From contig NZ_JACCBU010000001.1 in assembly GCF_013407955.1 (NCBI RefSeq), forward strand, positions 1,550,001 through 1,614,000: DNA of 64,000 nucleotides, given 5' to 3'. The DNA is from Microlunatus parietis (lineage in GTDB: Bacteria > Actinomycetota > Actinomycetes > Propionibacteriales > Propionibacteriaceae). This document shows, in pieces, positions 52,716 to 61,736 of this stretch. Position numbers and translations under genes: made by a program. Each line of letters starts with the position of its first letter. Position 1 is the stretch's first letter. The notes under the pieces were generated by a model that saw only the letters and a list, made by a program, of their open reading frames with translations, was not told the origin of the DNA and made no database searches.

Positions 52716-54158
52716 CTACTGGCTCGGCGGTTTCCAGTTCGGGTCGACCTCGGAGTACTGCGTCGCGGTCTGACCGAGCGGCACCGAGCCGGGTGCAGCG
52801 CTGTTCGGGGCCGGGAAGTAGCCGCCGATCCCCGCCGGGCCCGGATAGCTCGGTGCCGGGTAGTTCTCGATCTCCGCCTTCCGCCGGAAGGAGAGCTTCG
52901 GGTAGCGCGCCCGACCGGTGGGATGGAGCACCGCCCGGCCGCGCAACTCCTGCATCCGGGCCAGCAGGATCTTCTCCCGGCGCAGCCCGGCGTCGTCGAT
53001 GATGCCGCGGGTGATCGCGTCGCGCAGGTACGCCAGCTCGGTCAGCGTCCGCTGCGCCCGGACCGTGTCGATGAACTCGTACGGGCCGAGGAAGAGGGCA
53101 TGCCACAGCGCGCGCAGCCTGGTCCGCAGCCGGGAGGCCGATTGCGGCTCGACGTCGAGCAGCCAGCCGAGCCGGTGGTAGTCGGTCAGCCGCTCCCGGA
53201 TCAGCCGGCCCTCCCGGAACATCTGCCGGACCACGAAGATGATCATGGCCAGCACCAGCGGCAGCGCGACGCCGAAGTACATGAACATCAGCGTCGGCCC
53301 GGAGACCAGGGTCGCCGTCGTGTTGAACGCCATGTGCAGGAACGCCGCGGCACAGAAGCCCGCGACGGGGGCGACGATCCGGACCACCTTGCTCTTGTGG
53401 CGGATCGCGATCGCCAGCCCGATGCCGGCCATCGAGGTGAACAGCGGATGCCCGAAGCAGGTCAGCAGGCCGCGCTGGAAGGCCAGCGACTGCATCGCCT
53501 CCAGCGGCGTGATCGGGCCGAACGTCTGCGCCACGTACCGGTAGACGCGGCCGTAGTAGAGGATGTTCTCGACGAACGCGAAGCCGACGCCGGACAGCCC
53601 GGCCAGCACGATGCCGCTGATCCGGCTGACCATCCGGTAGCGCATCAGGATCGCGATGCCGAACAGCACGGTGGCCTTCGTCGACTCCTCGACGAACGGT
53701 GCGACGAAGATCGCCGCCCGGGCTCCGGTCGCCGGGTCGCCGTCGCCGATGATGCTCAACTGCGAAGCCGCCCAACTGTTCACGTTCGCCGAGACGAACG
53801 TCGCGACGCAGGCGCCCCAGCCGAACACGAGCAGCCAGATCCAGAGCCGCTGCGGCCGGAACCGGTCGGCGAAGAAGAAGATCAGCGAGAGCGGGATCGC
53901 GGTCAGCGCCGCGTACCAGGCGGCCTTGGGCAGCGCCTCGGTGCCGAGCCCGATCAGCCGGCCGCCGGGGACCTCACGGTCCGGGACGACCTGTTGGTAG
54001 AGCAGCACCAGCAGGATCGCGTACGTGAACAGCAGCGCGACGCCGATCCAGAAGAGATGGTTCGTCAGCAGCCGCTTGGGCGGCGGGACGCTCGGGTCCG
54101 GCTCCTTCGGGATACCGGACCGGATCCGGGCACGCCTCTCCGCTACGGTCTCCGACAC
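52716..54158 (-). CDS. PrsW-family intramembrane metalloprotease
   Basis: The 480-residue membrane protein has about nine hydrophobic helices and the PrsW motifs: PFVEESTKATVLFG (EExxK), GFAFVENILYYGRVY, FGHPLFTSMAGIGLA and AAFLHMAFNTTA (metal-binding His residues). The family cleaves anti-sigma factors or other membrane proteins. A cytosolic C-terminal region of about 150 residues with a basic LRTRLRALWHALFLG segment is longer than in Bacillus PrsW. The start is GTG. Confidence 0.88.
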   Translation of the reverse strand: MSETVAERRARIRSGIPKEPDPSVPPPKRLLTNHLFWIGVALLFTYAILLVLLYQQVVPDREVPGGRLIGLGTEALPKAAWYAALTAIPLSLIFFFADRFRPQRLWIWLLVFGWGACVATFVSANVNSWAASQLSIIGDGDPATGARAAIFVAPFVEESTKATVLFGIAILMRYRMVSRISGIVLAGLSGVGFAFVENILYYGRVYRYVAQTFGPITPLEAMQSLAFQRGLLTCFGHPLFTSMAGIGLAIAIRHKSKVVRIVAPVAGFCAAAFLHMAFNTTATLVSGPTLMFMYFGVALPLVLAMIIFVVRQMFREGRLIRERLTDYHRLGWLLDVEPQSASRLRTRLRALWHALFLGPYEFIDTVRAQRTLTELAYLRDAITRGIIDDAGLRREKILLARMQELRGRAVLHPTGRARYPKLSFRRKAEIENYPAPSYPGPAGIGGYFPAPNSAAPGSVPLGQTATQYSEVDPNWKPPSQ

Positions 54159-54229
54159 GACGCCAAGGCTACCGACGGCCGGTTCCAGGGCAACTCCTGA
54201 CCCGCCACGGCCCGCCGTCAGGAGTTGCG

Positions 54230-54721
54230 TCAGCGGTTGACGAGATCGTCGGTTGCGGTGCGTCCGGCCTCCGCCGTGCGGCGCAGGAAGTCGGCGAGCA
54301 GTTCCAGCTCATCCGGGGTGTAGTCGGAGAGCAGTCCGTCCAGCGCGGTGTTCATGCCGGCGAACATCCGGAACAGCTCGGGGTTGCGCTCGCGCCGAGC
54401 GCGGATGATGACCGCGCGTCGGTCGTGCGGGTCACGCTCGCGGGCGATCCATTCGCCGCGTTCGAGCCGGTCGAGGATGCCGGTGAGCGTCGCGGCGTGC
54501 AGCCCGGTGCGCTTCGCCAAAGCGCTGGGGCTCAGCGGACCGTGTCGCTTGATCACGTCCAGGCAGTCGAAGTCGGTGTCCCGCAGCTCGAAGTGCGCGC
54601 TGATCTGGTGATTCAGCAGGGAAAGCTGAACGCTCAGCTCGCGCATCGACTCCTTGATCGCTGTGCCGGATCGACGCCGGCGCCGGCGCGCGTCGGCGTC
54701 CTCGGCCGTGGCGGAGGCCAT
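54230..54721 (-). CDS. MarR-family transcriptional regulator
   Basis: This 163-residue protein carries TDFDCLDVIKRHGPLSPSALAKRTGLHAATLTGILDRLERGEWIAR and the wing RERDPHDRRAVIIRAR. ATG 54721 has AAAGGGGA six bases upstream and was chosen over two farther starts. An arginine-rich N-terminus (ADARRRRRRSG) may aid DNA binding. It is divergent from the reductase/dehalogenase operon and is probably its regulator. Confidence 0.88.
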   Translation of the reverse strand: MASATAEDADARRRRRRSGTAIKESMRELSVQLSLLNHQISAHFELRDTDFDCLDVIKRHGPLSPSALAKRTGLHAATLTGILDRLERGEWIARERDPHDRRAVIIRARRERNPELFRMFAGMNTALDGLLSDYTPDELELLADFLRRTAEAGRTATDDLVNR

Positions 54722-54902
54722 CTGGATCCCCTTTCCGGCCATACGGTTCCGCATTCATATCGTCTGCTTCGCAAAAGACTATCGAAGGCGGCGACCGCTC
54801 CGATCGGCGTACCTCCCAGGCCGACCGTTTCACATTGTGACGCCTCTCATATTATACGTACTCCAAACTAGATGCTACGGTTTTCGTACCATCTGAAACG
54901 TT

Positions 54903-54916
54903 GAGTAGTAGTACTC
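54903..54916. promoter_or_regulatory. Operator-like palindrome GAGTA-GTAG-TACTC
   Basis: In the 208-bp divergent gap, 14 bp before the first reductase start, GAGTA (54903-54907) mirrors TACTC (54912-54916). A TATTATAC A/T-rich box lies about 45 bp upstream of it. It differs from the TTGA-N4-TCAA sites of the other two MarR genes. Confidence 0.45.
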
Positions 54917-54929
54917 GAGAGGACTGATC

Positions 54930-55799
54930 ATGATCGTGGTTACCGGATCGACCGGAAGGGTCGGTCGCCCTCTGATCAACCTGCTGCACGGCGCCGGCGC
55001 CGGCGTGCGTGCCGTCAGCCGCGAGGCGGAGCCGGCCGGCCTGCCATCGGGGATGGAGGTAGTCCAGGGCGACCCGTCCCGGCCGGGCAGCATCGCCGAC
55101 GCCTTGGACGGCGCCGGATCGCTGTTCCTTCATCCCCGCGCCGTGGGAGACGGGGCTGCCGAACTCGTCGACCTCGCCCGGCGACGAGGTGTGCGGCGGG
55201 TCGTGGCGCTGTCGGCGATCAACATCGACGATGAACCGTCCGAGCAGCCGTCGCGGCTGGCGGGCGATCGCAACCTGGAGGCCGAGGAGGCTGCCGTCGG
55301 CAGCGGTCTGGAGTGGACCAGCCTGCGTGCCGGCTTCTTCGCCGCCAACACGCTCACCATGTGGGGGGACCAGATCCGGCGAGGCGACGTCGTCCGCTAC
55401 GCGTACCCGAACTTCAGCGAAGCGCCGGTCCATGAGCATGACCTCGCGAGCGTGGCAGCGCAGGCCCTGCTCACCGACGAACTGGTGAATCGGCGGGTGG
55501 AACTGACCGGACCGCAGACCCTCACCCATGCCGAGATGGTCGGCATCATCGGCGACGTCCTCGGCCGGCCCCTGCACTACGAGGCGCTCCCGCCGCACGA
55601 GATCGCGGGGCACCTGGTCGCGCACGGCATGCCCCAGCCGTTCGTCAGCGCGCTGATGGCCAGGTACGCCCGGCTCGACGGCGTACCGCAGCCGCCTTCG
55701 AACGACATCGAGCAGATTCTCGGCCGACCCGCGGTCACCTTCGCGCAGTGGGTCACGGACCATGCCGCCGGCTTCCGGCAGGAGCAGGGAAGCCGATGA
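54930..55799 (+). CDS. NmrA-like NAD(P)-binding oxidoreductase
   Basis: This 289-residue atypical SDR starts MIVVTGSTGRVGRPLINLL (GxxGxxG) and has VRRVVALSAINID and WTSLRAGFFAANTL, matching the NmrA/QOR2-type azoreductase- and quinone-reductase-like proteins. The usual Tyr-Lys pair is absent. It is the first gene of a four-gene operon. Members of this family reduce quinones or act as redox sensors; the substrate is unknown. Confidence 0.85.
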   Translation: MIVVTGSTGRVGRPLINLLHGAGAGVRAVSREAEPAGLPSGMEVVQGDPSRPGSIADALDGAGSLFLHPRAVGDGAAELVDLARRRGVRRVVALSAINIDDEPSEQPSRLAGDRNLEAEEAAVGSGLEWTSLRAGFFAANTLTMWGDQIRRGDVVRYAYPNFSEAPVHEHDLASVAAQALLTDELVNRRVELTGPQTLTHAEMVGIIGDVLGRPLHYEALPPHEIAGHLVAHGMPQPFVSALMARYARLDGVPQPPSNDIEQILGRPAVTFAQWVTDHAAGFRQEQGSR

Positions 55800-56461
55800 A
55801 GCTCACGATCGTCGCCGCCACCGGCGGGGTCGGCCGGCAGGTCCTCGAGCAGGCCTTCGCGGCAGGCCACGACGTTACCGCGGTGGTGCGCAACCCCGCG
55901 GGTCTCACCCGGTCGGTGCGTGCCGTGGTCGCCGATCTGGCAACGCCGGACCCGGCGACGCTCGAGTCGGCGGTCGCCGGGGCGGACGCGGTGCTCTCCG
56001 GCCTCGGCCCCAGGAGCTCCGCCGAACACGGCATCGTCTCCCGGGGAACTGCGGCGATCGTCGCGGCGATGGAGGCGACCGGAGTACGCCGCATCGTGGC
56101 CGTGAGCGTCGCCGGCGTCGGCACGATCCCGACGCCGGGCCGGCCGAACCCGCCGAAGCGCGACCTGGGCGCGGGCTTCTTCGTCCGTTACGTGATCTCA
56201 CCGCTGGCGAACCGGGTGCTGGGCAAGCACTACGCCGACGTCGCTCAGATGGAGGACATCCTGCGCCGCAGCGCGCTCGACTGGACCGCGGTGGGCCTGC
56301 CCGTGCTGACCGACAAGCCGCCGACCGGCAGCTTTCGCACGGCTTACGGCCAGAGCGTCCGTCGCGGCCTGCGGATCTCGCGCGCCGACGCCGCCGCCTT
56401 CATGCTGCACGCGGTCAACCAGCCCGGCACGTACGGGCAGTCCATCGCCATCGCCTACTGA
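55796..56461 (+). CDS. NAD(P)H-binding protein (YwnB/NmrA-like)
   Basis: The 221-residue protein begins MKLTIVAATGGVGRQVLEQAFAAGHDVTAVVRNP, a short atypical SDR with GxxGxxG, and continues GVRRIVAVSVAGVG and DWTAVGLPVLTDKPPTG, like flavin- or biliverdin-reductase-type small NAD(P)H-binding proteins. ATG 55796 overlaps the preceding stop by ATGA. Two related reductases in a row suggest a reductive detoxification role. Confidence 0.87.
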   Translation: MKLTIVAATGGVGRQVLEQAFAAGHDVTAVVRNPAGLTRSVRAVVADLATPDPATLESAVAGADAVLSGLGPRSSAEHGIVSRGTAAIVAAMEATGVRRIVAVSVAGVGTIPTPGRPNPPKRDLGAGFFVRYVISPLANRVLGKHYADVAQMEDILRRSALDWTAVGLPVLTDKPPTGSFRTAYGQSVRRGLRISRADAAAFMLHAVNQPGTYGQSIAIAY

Positions 56462-56479
56462 TGCGAGAACGGGGTCATC

Positions 56480-56974
56480 ATGCGAAACGTCCACCACATC
56501 GCAAGCGGCATCAGCCTCCTGTTCGCCGGGCTGTTCGCCGGCTTCCTGCTGGGAGTCCTCGTTCTCGAGCTCAGCCTGCGTGACTTCGGGGCCGGCAGCT
56601 ACACGCAGGTGCGCCAGGTGGAGCTGGTCGGGCTCGACGATCTTGCCTCCGCCACCCTGCTGCCGGCGCTGGCTGCCACCGTGCTGCTCGTCGTCGTGGC
56701 ACGCGGCCGCGGTGCCGGCGGTCGCCTGGGCATCGCTGCTGGGGTCCTGCTGCTGGCCGTCCTGGTCACGACCCTCGCCGTCAACCTGCCGATCAACAGC
56801 GCCCAACTCGGCTGGAACGTCGACGCCCCGCCCGCCGACTGGGCGGACGTGCGGGACCGCTGGCAGATCGCTCACGCCGCGCGCACGGTGGCCGCCGTGT
56901 CCTCGTTCGCCTGCCTGGGCCTGGCCGCACTGGCCGGCCGACCCATCGAATCGAAGCCGAGGAGAACACCATGA
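56480..56974 (+). CDS. DUF1772 (anthrone oxygenase-like) membrane protein
   Basis: This 164-residue protein has four predicted membrane helices (about 8-30, 55-75, 85-103 and 135-153). The loop LPINSAQLGWNVDAPPADWADVRDRWQIAHAARTV, with an N-x-x-N-like turn and a W-H pair before the last helix, is typical of DUF1772. Some relatives are fungal anthrone oxygenases. It lies 18 bp after the second reductase and overlaps the following hydrolase by ATGA. Confidence 0.8.
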   Translation: MRNVHHIASGISLLFAGLFAGFLLGVLVLELSLRDFGAGSYTQVRQVELVGLDDLASATLLPALAATVLLVVVARGRGAGGRLGIAAGVLLLAVLVTTLAVNLPINSAQLGWNVDAPPADWADVRDRWQIAHAARTVAAVSSFACLGLAALAGRPIESKPRRTP

Positions 56975-57954
56975 ATGACGTCGATCCAAACCTCACGTCC
57001 GGCCCGAGGGTGCTGCGAACACCGGACCACCGGTTCGCGGAGCTGCCCGACTATCCGTTCGAACCGCACTACGTGAACGTTCGGCTCGGCGACGGCTCCC
57101 CCACCGAGGTGCGGATGCACTACGTCGACGAGCGGCCGGCTCAGTCGGTGCCCGGGTCGGGCGAGACGATCCTGCTGCTGCACGGCAATCCGTCCTGGAG
57201 CTACCTGTATCGCCACGTCATCCCGCCGCTGGTGGCGGCCGGGCATCGGTGCGTGGCACTCGATCTGGTCGGGATGGGGAAGTCCGACAAGCCCGTCGAC
57301 CGGTTCCGCTACACGTACCAGCAGCACCTGGACTGGCTGGCCGAGGCACTGTTCGACCAGCTGGACCTGCGCGACCTGACGATGGTGTGCCATGACTGGG
57401 GCGGCACGCTGGGTCTGCGGCTGCTCGCCGAACACCCGGACCGGTTCCGCCGCGTCGTGGCGATGAACACCGGGATGAAGACGGGCCGCGAGGACACCTC
57501 CGGCGAGGGGTGGAGGCACCTGGCCACCTGGCTGCAGTTCACCCAGCGCTCGAACCCACTCACCGTGTCCCAGGTGGTGGCCGGCCTGACGACGTCGACG
57601 CTCGATCCCGCCGTGCTGGCCGCGTACGACGCGCCGTTCCCGGATGACCCCTATCAGCACGGCGTGCGGCGGTTCGCCGTACTCATCCCGCTCACCCCGC
57701 AGGACGAGGCCGCGCCGGCGTTCGAGGCGGCCTGGAAGGTGCTCGAGACGTCGGACATCCCGTTCCTGTGTGTGTTCGGCGAGGACGACCATGTCACCGG
57801 GGGCCGGCACGACGCCTTGAGCGGACGCATCCCCGGGGCCGCCGGCCAGCCGCACGCCGTCCTTGCCGGCGCGCACCACTTCCTCCAGGAGGACAAGCCG
57901 GTGCAAGTGGCCCAGGCGGTGAACGACTTCATCCGCCGCACCCAGCCGTCCTAG
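56971..57954 (+). CDS. Haloalkane dehalogenase-like alpha/beta hydrolase
   Basis: The 327-residue enzyme has the oxyanion/halide segment LLLHGNPSWSYLYRHVIPPL, the nucleophile elbow MVCHDWGGTLGLRL (Asp nucleophile) and the catalytic His in AGAHHFLQEDKP, the pattern of subfamily I haloalkane dehalogenases (DhlA-like). The Asp nucleophile and NPSW tryptophan favour dehalogenase over epoxide hydrolase. It ends the MarR-controlled reductase operon; its stop overlaps the convergent metallohydrolase by 4 bp. Confidence 0.88.
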   Translation: MNDVDPNLTSGPRVLRTPDHRFAELPDYPFEPHYVNVRLGDGSPTEVRMHYVDERPAQSVPGSGETILLLHGNPSWSYLYRHVIPPLVAAGHRCVALDLVGMGKSDKPVDRFRYTYQQHLDWLAEALFDQLDLRDLTMVCHDWGGTLGLRLLAEHPDRFRRVVAMNTGMKTGREDTSGEGWRHLATWLQFTQRSNPLTVSQVVAGLTTSTLDPAVLAAYDAPFPDDPYQHGVRRFAVLIPLTPQDEAAPAFEAAWKVLETSDIPFLCVFGEDDHVTGGRHDALSGRIPGAAGQPHAVLAGAHHFLQEDKPVQVAQAVNDFIRRTQPS

Positions 57955-59186
57955 GATGGTGCGTCGCCGCTCTGGGCCAGCAGCGCAACTTCGGCCCGCG
58001 ACTCGGGCTGTTCCTGCCAGGTCGGCCGACCCAGCCCGTCCGGGTTCCAGACCACCTCGCCGGCCCGCAGCGTGAGACGGCAGCGCAGCCGGCGGTCCCC
58101 CGGCAGCCGGACCTTGCCGCTGTCGACGTACCCGAAGTCACCGCGGTCGAGGGCGAACACCGCGACGTCCGCCTCGGCGCCGGGCGTCAGGGTGCCCAGC
58201 TCGGGCCGGCGCATCTCCCGGGCCGGAGCGACGGTGACCCGGGCGATCACGTCGGCCAGCGGTACGCCGAGGTTGAGGATCTTGTTCATCGCGGTCTGCA
58301 GGTCGATCACCGGGCCGTTGACGTTGCCGGTGTGCAGGTCGGTGCTGATCGAATCCGGGACGAAGCCGTCGCGGATCGCCGGCGCCGCGTTCTGGAACCA
58401 GAAGCTGGCCGACCCGTGGCCGAGGTCGAAGATCACGCCGCGCTCCCGGGCCCGCCACAGATGATCACGAACCCGGCCCTGATCATCGACGATCGGAAAC
58501 TGTTGGGCGAACACGTGGGTGTGGATGTCGCCCGGCCGCAGGTGGTGCAGGATCAGGTCCGAGTAGCGCCGTTCCTCCTTCCAGGGAAAGAAGTCCGCCA
58601 TCACCGGGAGGCCGGCCAACTCGCCCGCTTCGACCGCGCGGTCCACCGCGAGCCAGGGCGGGTGTTCGGCGTCGAAGTCGCGCTTGATCCAGTAGTGCGC
58701 GGTCTTGATCCCGACCACGACGTCGGCGTACTCCCGCGCGATCGCGGCCGCCGGGCCCGGTCGCAGCTCGGCCGGGTCGTCCTCCCACGGTCCGTACATG
58801 CCGGCGCCGACGATGTTGACGAAGGCCAGGATCCTGATCTTGGCACGGTCGATGATCCGGGACTTGAACTCGTGGAAGTCCTTCCAGCCCGACGTTCCGG
58901 CGTCGACGATCGTCGTCACGCCGCTGCTGAACGTGTTGACGATCGGGTTCAGCGACAGCACCGAGTTGCGGTGCCCGTCGAACGCGTGCACGTGCAGGTC
59001 GATCAGGCCGGGCGTCACGTAGTGGCCGGAGACGTCGATCACCTGAGCGGCACCGGTCGCCAGGTTCGGGCCGACGGCGATCACCCGGCCGCCGCCGAGC
59101 GCGACGTCGGCGGTCCCGTCCAGGTTGTTCGCCGGGTCGATCACGTGCCCGCCGGTCAGCACCAGGTCGGCCGGTTCCGCGTCCAC
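57951..59186 (-). CDS. Amidohydrolase/deacetylase-family metallohydrolase
   Basis: This 411-residue amidohydrolase has the metal motif GLIDLHVHAFDGH, bridging lysine VVGIKTAHY, zinc histidines in GDIHTHVFAQQF and LGHGSASF, and Asp in SISTDLHTGN. It belongs to the EF_0837/AHA_3915-type deacetylase-like group, whose members occur in amino-sugar-acid catabolism, so the substrate may be an N-acyl or lactam sugar derivative. GTG start. The following MFS gene starts upstream in the same direction; the two are 2 bp apart and form an operon. Confidence 0.88.
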   Translation of the reverse strand: MDAEPADLVLTGGHVIDPANNLDGTADVALGGGRVIAVGPNLATGAAQVIDVSGHYVTPGLIDLHVHAFDGHRNSVLSLNPIVNTFSSGVTTIVDAGTSGWKDFHEFKSRIIDRAKIRILAFVNIVGAGMYGPWEDDPAELRPGPAAAIAREYADVVVGIKTAHYWIKRDFDAEHPPWLAVDRAVEAGELAGLPVMADFFPWKEERRYSDLILHHLRPGDIHTHVFAQQFPIVDDQGRVRDHLWRARERGVIFDLGHGSASFWFQNAAPAIRDGFVPDSISTDLHTGNVNGPVIDLQTAMNKILNLGVPLADVIARVTVAPAREMRRPELGTLTPGAEADVAVFALDRGDFGYVDSGKVRLPGDRRLRCRLTLRAGEVVWNPDGLGRPTWQEQPESRAEVALLAQSGDAPS

Positions 59187-59188
59187 GT

Positions 59189-60592
59189 TCAGTTCCTCCT
59201 GGATCGGGTCCCCGCCGGCTGTCGTACAGCATCGCCGGCGCCGGCCGGCAACCGGATCGCGCCGACCGCGGCCAGCAGAGCGAACAGCGCCACGCCCGCG
59301 AAGGCGAACGCGTACGAGAGCCCGCCGCCCCCGCCGCCGGCGATGACCGTGGCGACCTGCCAGACGACCGAGGCCAGCGCGATCGCCAACCCGGCCGCGA
59401 GCTGGTGGGTGGTGGCCGACAGCGCGTTGGCGTCACCCATCTGTTCCGGCGGCACATCGGCCAGCCCGATCGTGTTGTAGCAGGTCATCCCGAGCGACCG
59501 GAACACGCCGCTGATCATGGCGAGGATCGCGATCACCGGGATCGGTGTCGCCGCCGTGGTCAGGCCGAGGGCGATCACCGAGCCGGCCAGGCCGAGGGTG
59601 GCGACGACCAGCAGCGGCCGGAACCCGAACGCGTTGATCAGCCCGGTGGTGGCCGGCTTGATCCCGATGTTGCCGACGAAGACGAAGATCACCAAGGCGC
59701 CGGACTGGACCGCCGACCAGCCCAGCACCTGTTGGAACAGCAGCGGCAGCAGGAACGGTACCGACGACATCGCGAGTTGGAAGGCGAACCCGGAGGCCTG
59801 CGAGGCGCGGAACGTCTGCACCGACCAGATCCGCAGGTTAAGCAAGGGATGCCGGGCCCGCAACAGGTGCAGCACCGCGGCCACGATGATGATCACCGAG
59901 AGGCCGCCGATCACGGCCGGCCAGATCCCGGGCGACGGGTCGGTGATCAGGTGGGCGGCATAGGTCAGCCCACCCAGGCCGACCCCGGACAAGATCATCC
60001 CGGTCCAGTCCAGCGGCGGCGGCGCCGGCGCCTCGATCGAGCCGATCAGCCGCCAGGCCGCGACGAACGCGATCACGCCGAGCGGCAGGTTGATCAGGAA
60101 CATCCAGTGCCACGAGGCGTACGTCGTGATCAGACCGCCGGCCAGCGGCGCGATCACCGGCGCCACCAGGGCCGGCCAGACGATGTAGGCGACCAACCGC
60201 ACGATGTCGCCCTTGTCCGCCGTGTTCAGCACCGCCATCCGCCCGACCGGCACCATCATCGCGCCGCCGACGCCCTGCAGCACCCGCATGATCACCAGCA
60301 TCGGCAGAGTCTGGCTGAGCGCGCAGCCCAGCGAGGCGAGGGTGAAGATCACGATCGCGGACAGGAAGACGGGACGGGTGCCGTACCGCCGGGTGAGCCA
60401 GTTGCTGAGCGGGATCAGCACGGCCAACGTGATCAGGTAGGCCGCCGAGACCAGGCCCACTGCGGCCGGCTCCACCCCGAACGCGGCCGCCATCCGCGGC
60501 GCGCTGGTGGTCACGATGGTGCCGTCGAAGTTCTCCATGAAGAAGCAGCCCGCGACGAGCAGGGCGGTGTTGCGACGGCGACGGTCGATCAT
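59189..60592 (-). CDS. MFS transporter, DHA2 (EmrB/QacA-like) family
   Basis: The 467-residue transporter begins MIDRRRRNTALLVAGCFFMENFDGTIVTTSAPRM (helix 1 with motif D1) and contains PLSNWLTRRYGTRPVFLSAIVIF (motif A) and RVLQGVGGAMMVPVGRM (motif C/B). About 14 hydrophobic segments fit DHA2 drug:H+ antiporters. ATG 60592 is the only start before helix 1. It is upstream of the metallohydrolase with 2 bp between, so the exported or imported solute may be that enzyme's substrate or product. Confidence 0.9.
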   Translation of the reverse strand: MIDRRRRNTALLVAGCFFMENFDGTIVTTSAPRMAAAFGVEPAAVGLVSAAYLITLAVLIPLSNWLTRRYGTRPVFLSAIVIFTLASLGCALSQTLPMLVIMRVLQGVGGAMMVPVGRMAVLNTADKGDIVRLVAYIVWPALVAPVIAPLAGGLITTYASWHWMFLINLPLGVIAFVAAWRLIGSIEAPAPPPLDWTGMILSGVGLGGLTYAAHLITDPSPGIWPAVIGGLSVIIIVAAVLHLLRARHPLLNLRIWSVQTFRASQASGFAFQLAMSSVPFLLPLLFQQVLGWSAVQSGALVIFVFVGNIGIKPATTGLINAFGFRPLLVVATLGLAGSVIALGLTTAATPIPVIAILAMISGVFRSLGMTCYNTIGLADVPPEQMGDANALSATTHQLAAGLAIALASVVWQVATVIAGGGGGGLSYAFAFAGVALFALLAAVGAIRLPAGAGDAVRQPAGTRSRRN

Positions 60593-60734
60593 CAGCGTCA
60601 GCCTGATTCCGGCATGTGAAAGATGATCGACACAGGGCAGAATCCTATCGCGCGCCCGATCGGACCGCGGTCGTACCCGGCTGTCGGCCACGGAGCGATC
60701 CGCACCGGCCCCGCGCCCGATTAGCGTCGGCGAC

Positions 60735-61070
60735 GTGCTCCCGTTCGTCGCGCTGACCGTCGCCGCGGCCGTCCTCGTCGCCGGCACCTGGTCGATCCGT
60801 CGCAGCCTCCGGGTGGGACCGGGAACGGGGCCGGGCCGGAGCCGGCTGCGGGCCGCCGGGCTGACCTGCTGGACCGCCCTGCTCGTCCTGATCATGGCGG
60901 CGCCCACGCTGTATGCGCAGTTCACCGGCCGCCACGGCACGTGGTGGAACTACACCGACACGGCCCCCGAGGTCGTCCTCGCCATCATGATCATCGGCCT
61001 GGTCGCGGCCGTCGTCTGTACCGTGCGGCTGCTGATCATGGTCCGGCGCTTCCTGGTCGATCAGGACTGA
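60735..61070 (+). CDS. Small three-helix membrane protein
   Basis: This 111-residue protein has three predicted membrane helices (about 3-20, 42-62 and 80-104) with a basic cytosolic loop after the first. GTG 60735 is the likely start. It has no recognised domain. It is divergent from the MFS gene and about 85 bp upstream of the CMD-domain gene. Confidence 0.65.
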   Translation: MLPFVALTVAAAVLVAGTWSIRRSLRVGPGTGPGRSRLRAAGLTCWTALLVLIMAAPTLYAQFTGRHGTWWNYTDTAPEVVLAIMIIGLVAAVVCTVRLLIMVRRFLVDQD

Positions 61071-61154
61071 AGCTTCCGGACCCGTCACATTCGCGATCCG
61101 TGCTCCGTCAGAGGGGTAAAGCAGTCACCCTCACTTCGATCAAGGAGCATGATC

Positions 61155-61613
61155 ATGGAAGCACGCATGAAGAACCCCGGCTTCGCCGTTCCCGGCGCGA
61201 TGGAAGGGATCCAGAAGCTGGTCAAGGCCATCCATTCCACCGGCACCGACAACGAACTGCTCGAGCTGATCGCCTTGCGGGCCAGCCAGATCAACGGCTG
61301 CAGCGCCTGCGTGTACGGCCACGTCGCCAACCTCAAGAAGGCCGGCGTCGGCGACGACCGGGTGGGCAACATCGGGGCGTGGCGGGAAGCGCCGTTCTAC
61401 AGCGATGCCGAGCGCGCCGCCCTGCAGCTCGCCGAGTCGATGACCCGGCAGGCCGACAAGTCCAGCGAGGTCGTGCCGGACGAGGTCTGGGATGCCGTCA
61501 CCGACCACTTCGACGAGGGCCAGCTGAGCGCCATCATCCTGACCGTCGCGCTGACCAACATGTTCAACCGGATCAACGCGACCATCCAGGAGCCCGCCGG
61601 CCAGACCTGGTAG
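61155..61613 (+). CDS. Carboxymuconolactone decarboxylase / AhpD-like protein
   Basis: The 152-residue protein has the AhpD-type core LLELIALRASQINGCSACVYGHVANLKKAG with the redox CxxC (CSAC) and conserved His, then AALQLAESMTRQADKSSEVVPDEVWDAV and LSAIILTVALTNMFNRIN. It is probably a peroxidase or alkylhydroperoxidase of the CMD family. ATG 61155 has AAGGAG about seven bases upstream; ATG 61149 is too close to that site. Confidence 0.9.
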   Translation: MEARMKNPGFAVPGAMEGIQKLVKAIHSTGTDNELLELIALRASQINGCSACVYGHVANLKKAGVGDDRVGNIGAWREAPFYSDAERAALQLAESMTRQADKSSEVVPDEVWDAVTDHFDEGQLSAIILTVALTNMFNRINATIQEPAGQTW

Positions 61614-61622
61614 GACTTGGAG

Positions 61623-61696
61623 CGCCCCCGGGAGGACTCGAACCTCCGACCAACAGATTAGAAGGCTGTTGCTCTATCCAGCTGAGCTACGGGGGC
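61623..61696 (-). tRNA. tRNA-Arg (anticodon TCT)
   Basis: The minus strand folds as a cloverleaf: acceptor GCCCCCG/CGGGGGC, D-arm GCTCAGCTGGATAGAGC, anticodon loop CTTCTAA with anticodon TCT, and T-arm GGAGGTTCGAGTCCTCC. Discriminator G; no CCA is encoded. Confidence 0.95.
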
Positions 61697-61736
61697 GAGA
61701 GCGCCGGACCATCCTAGCCGGGGATAATGGGGGCTT

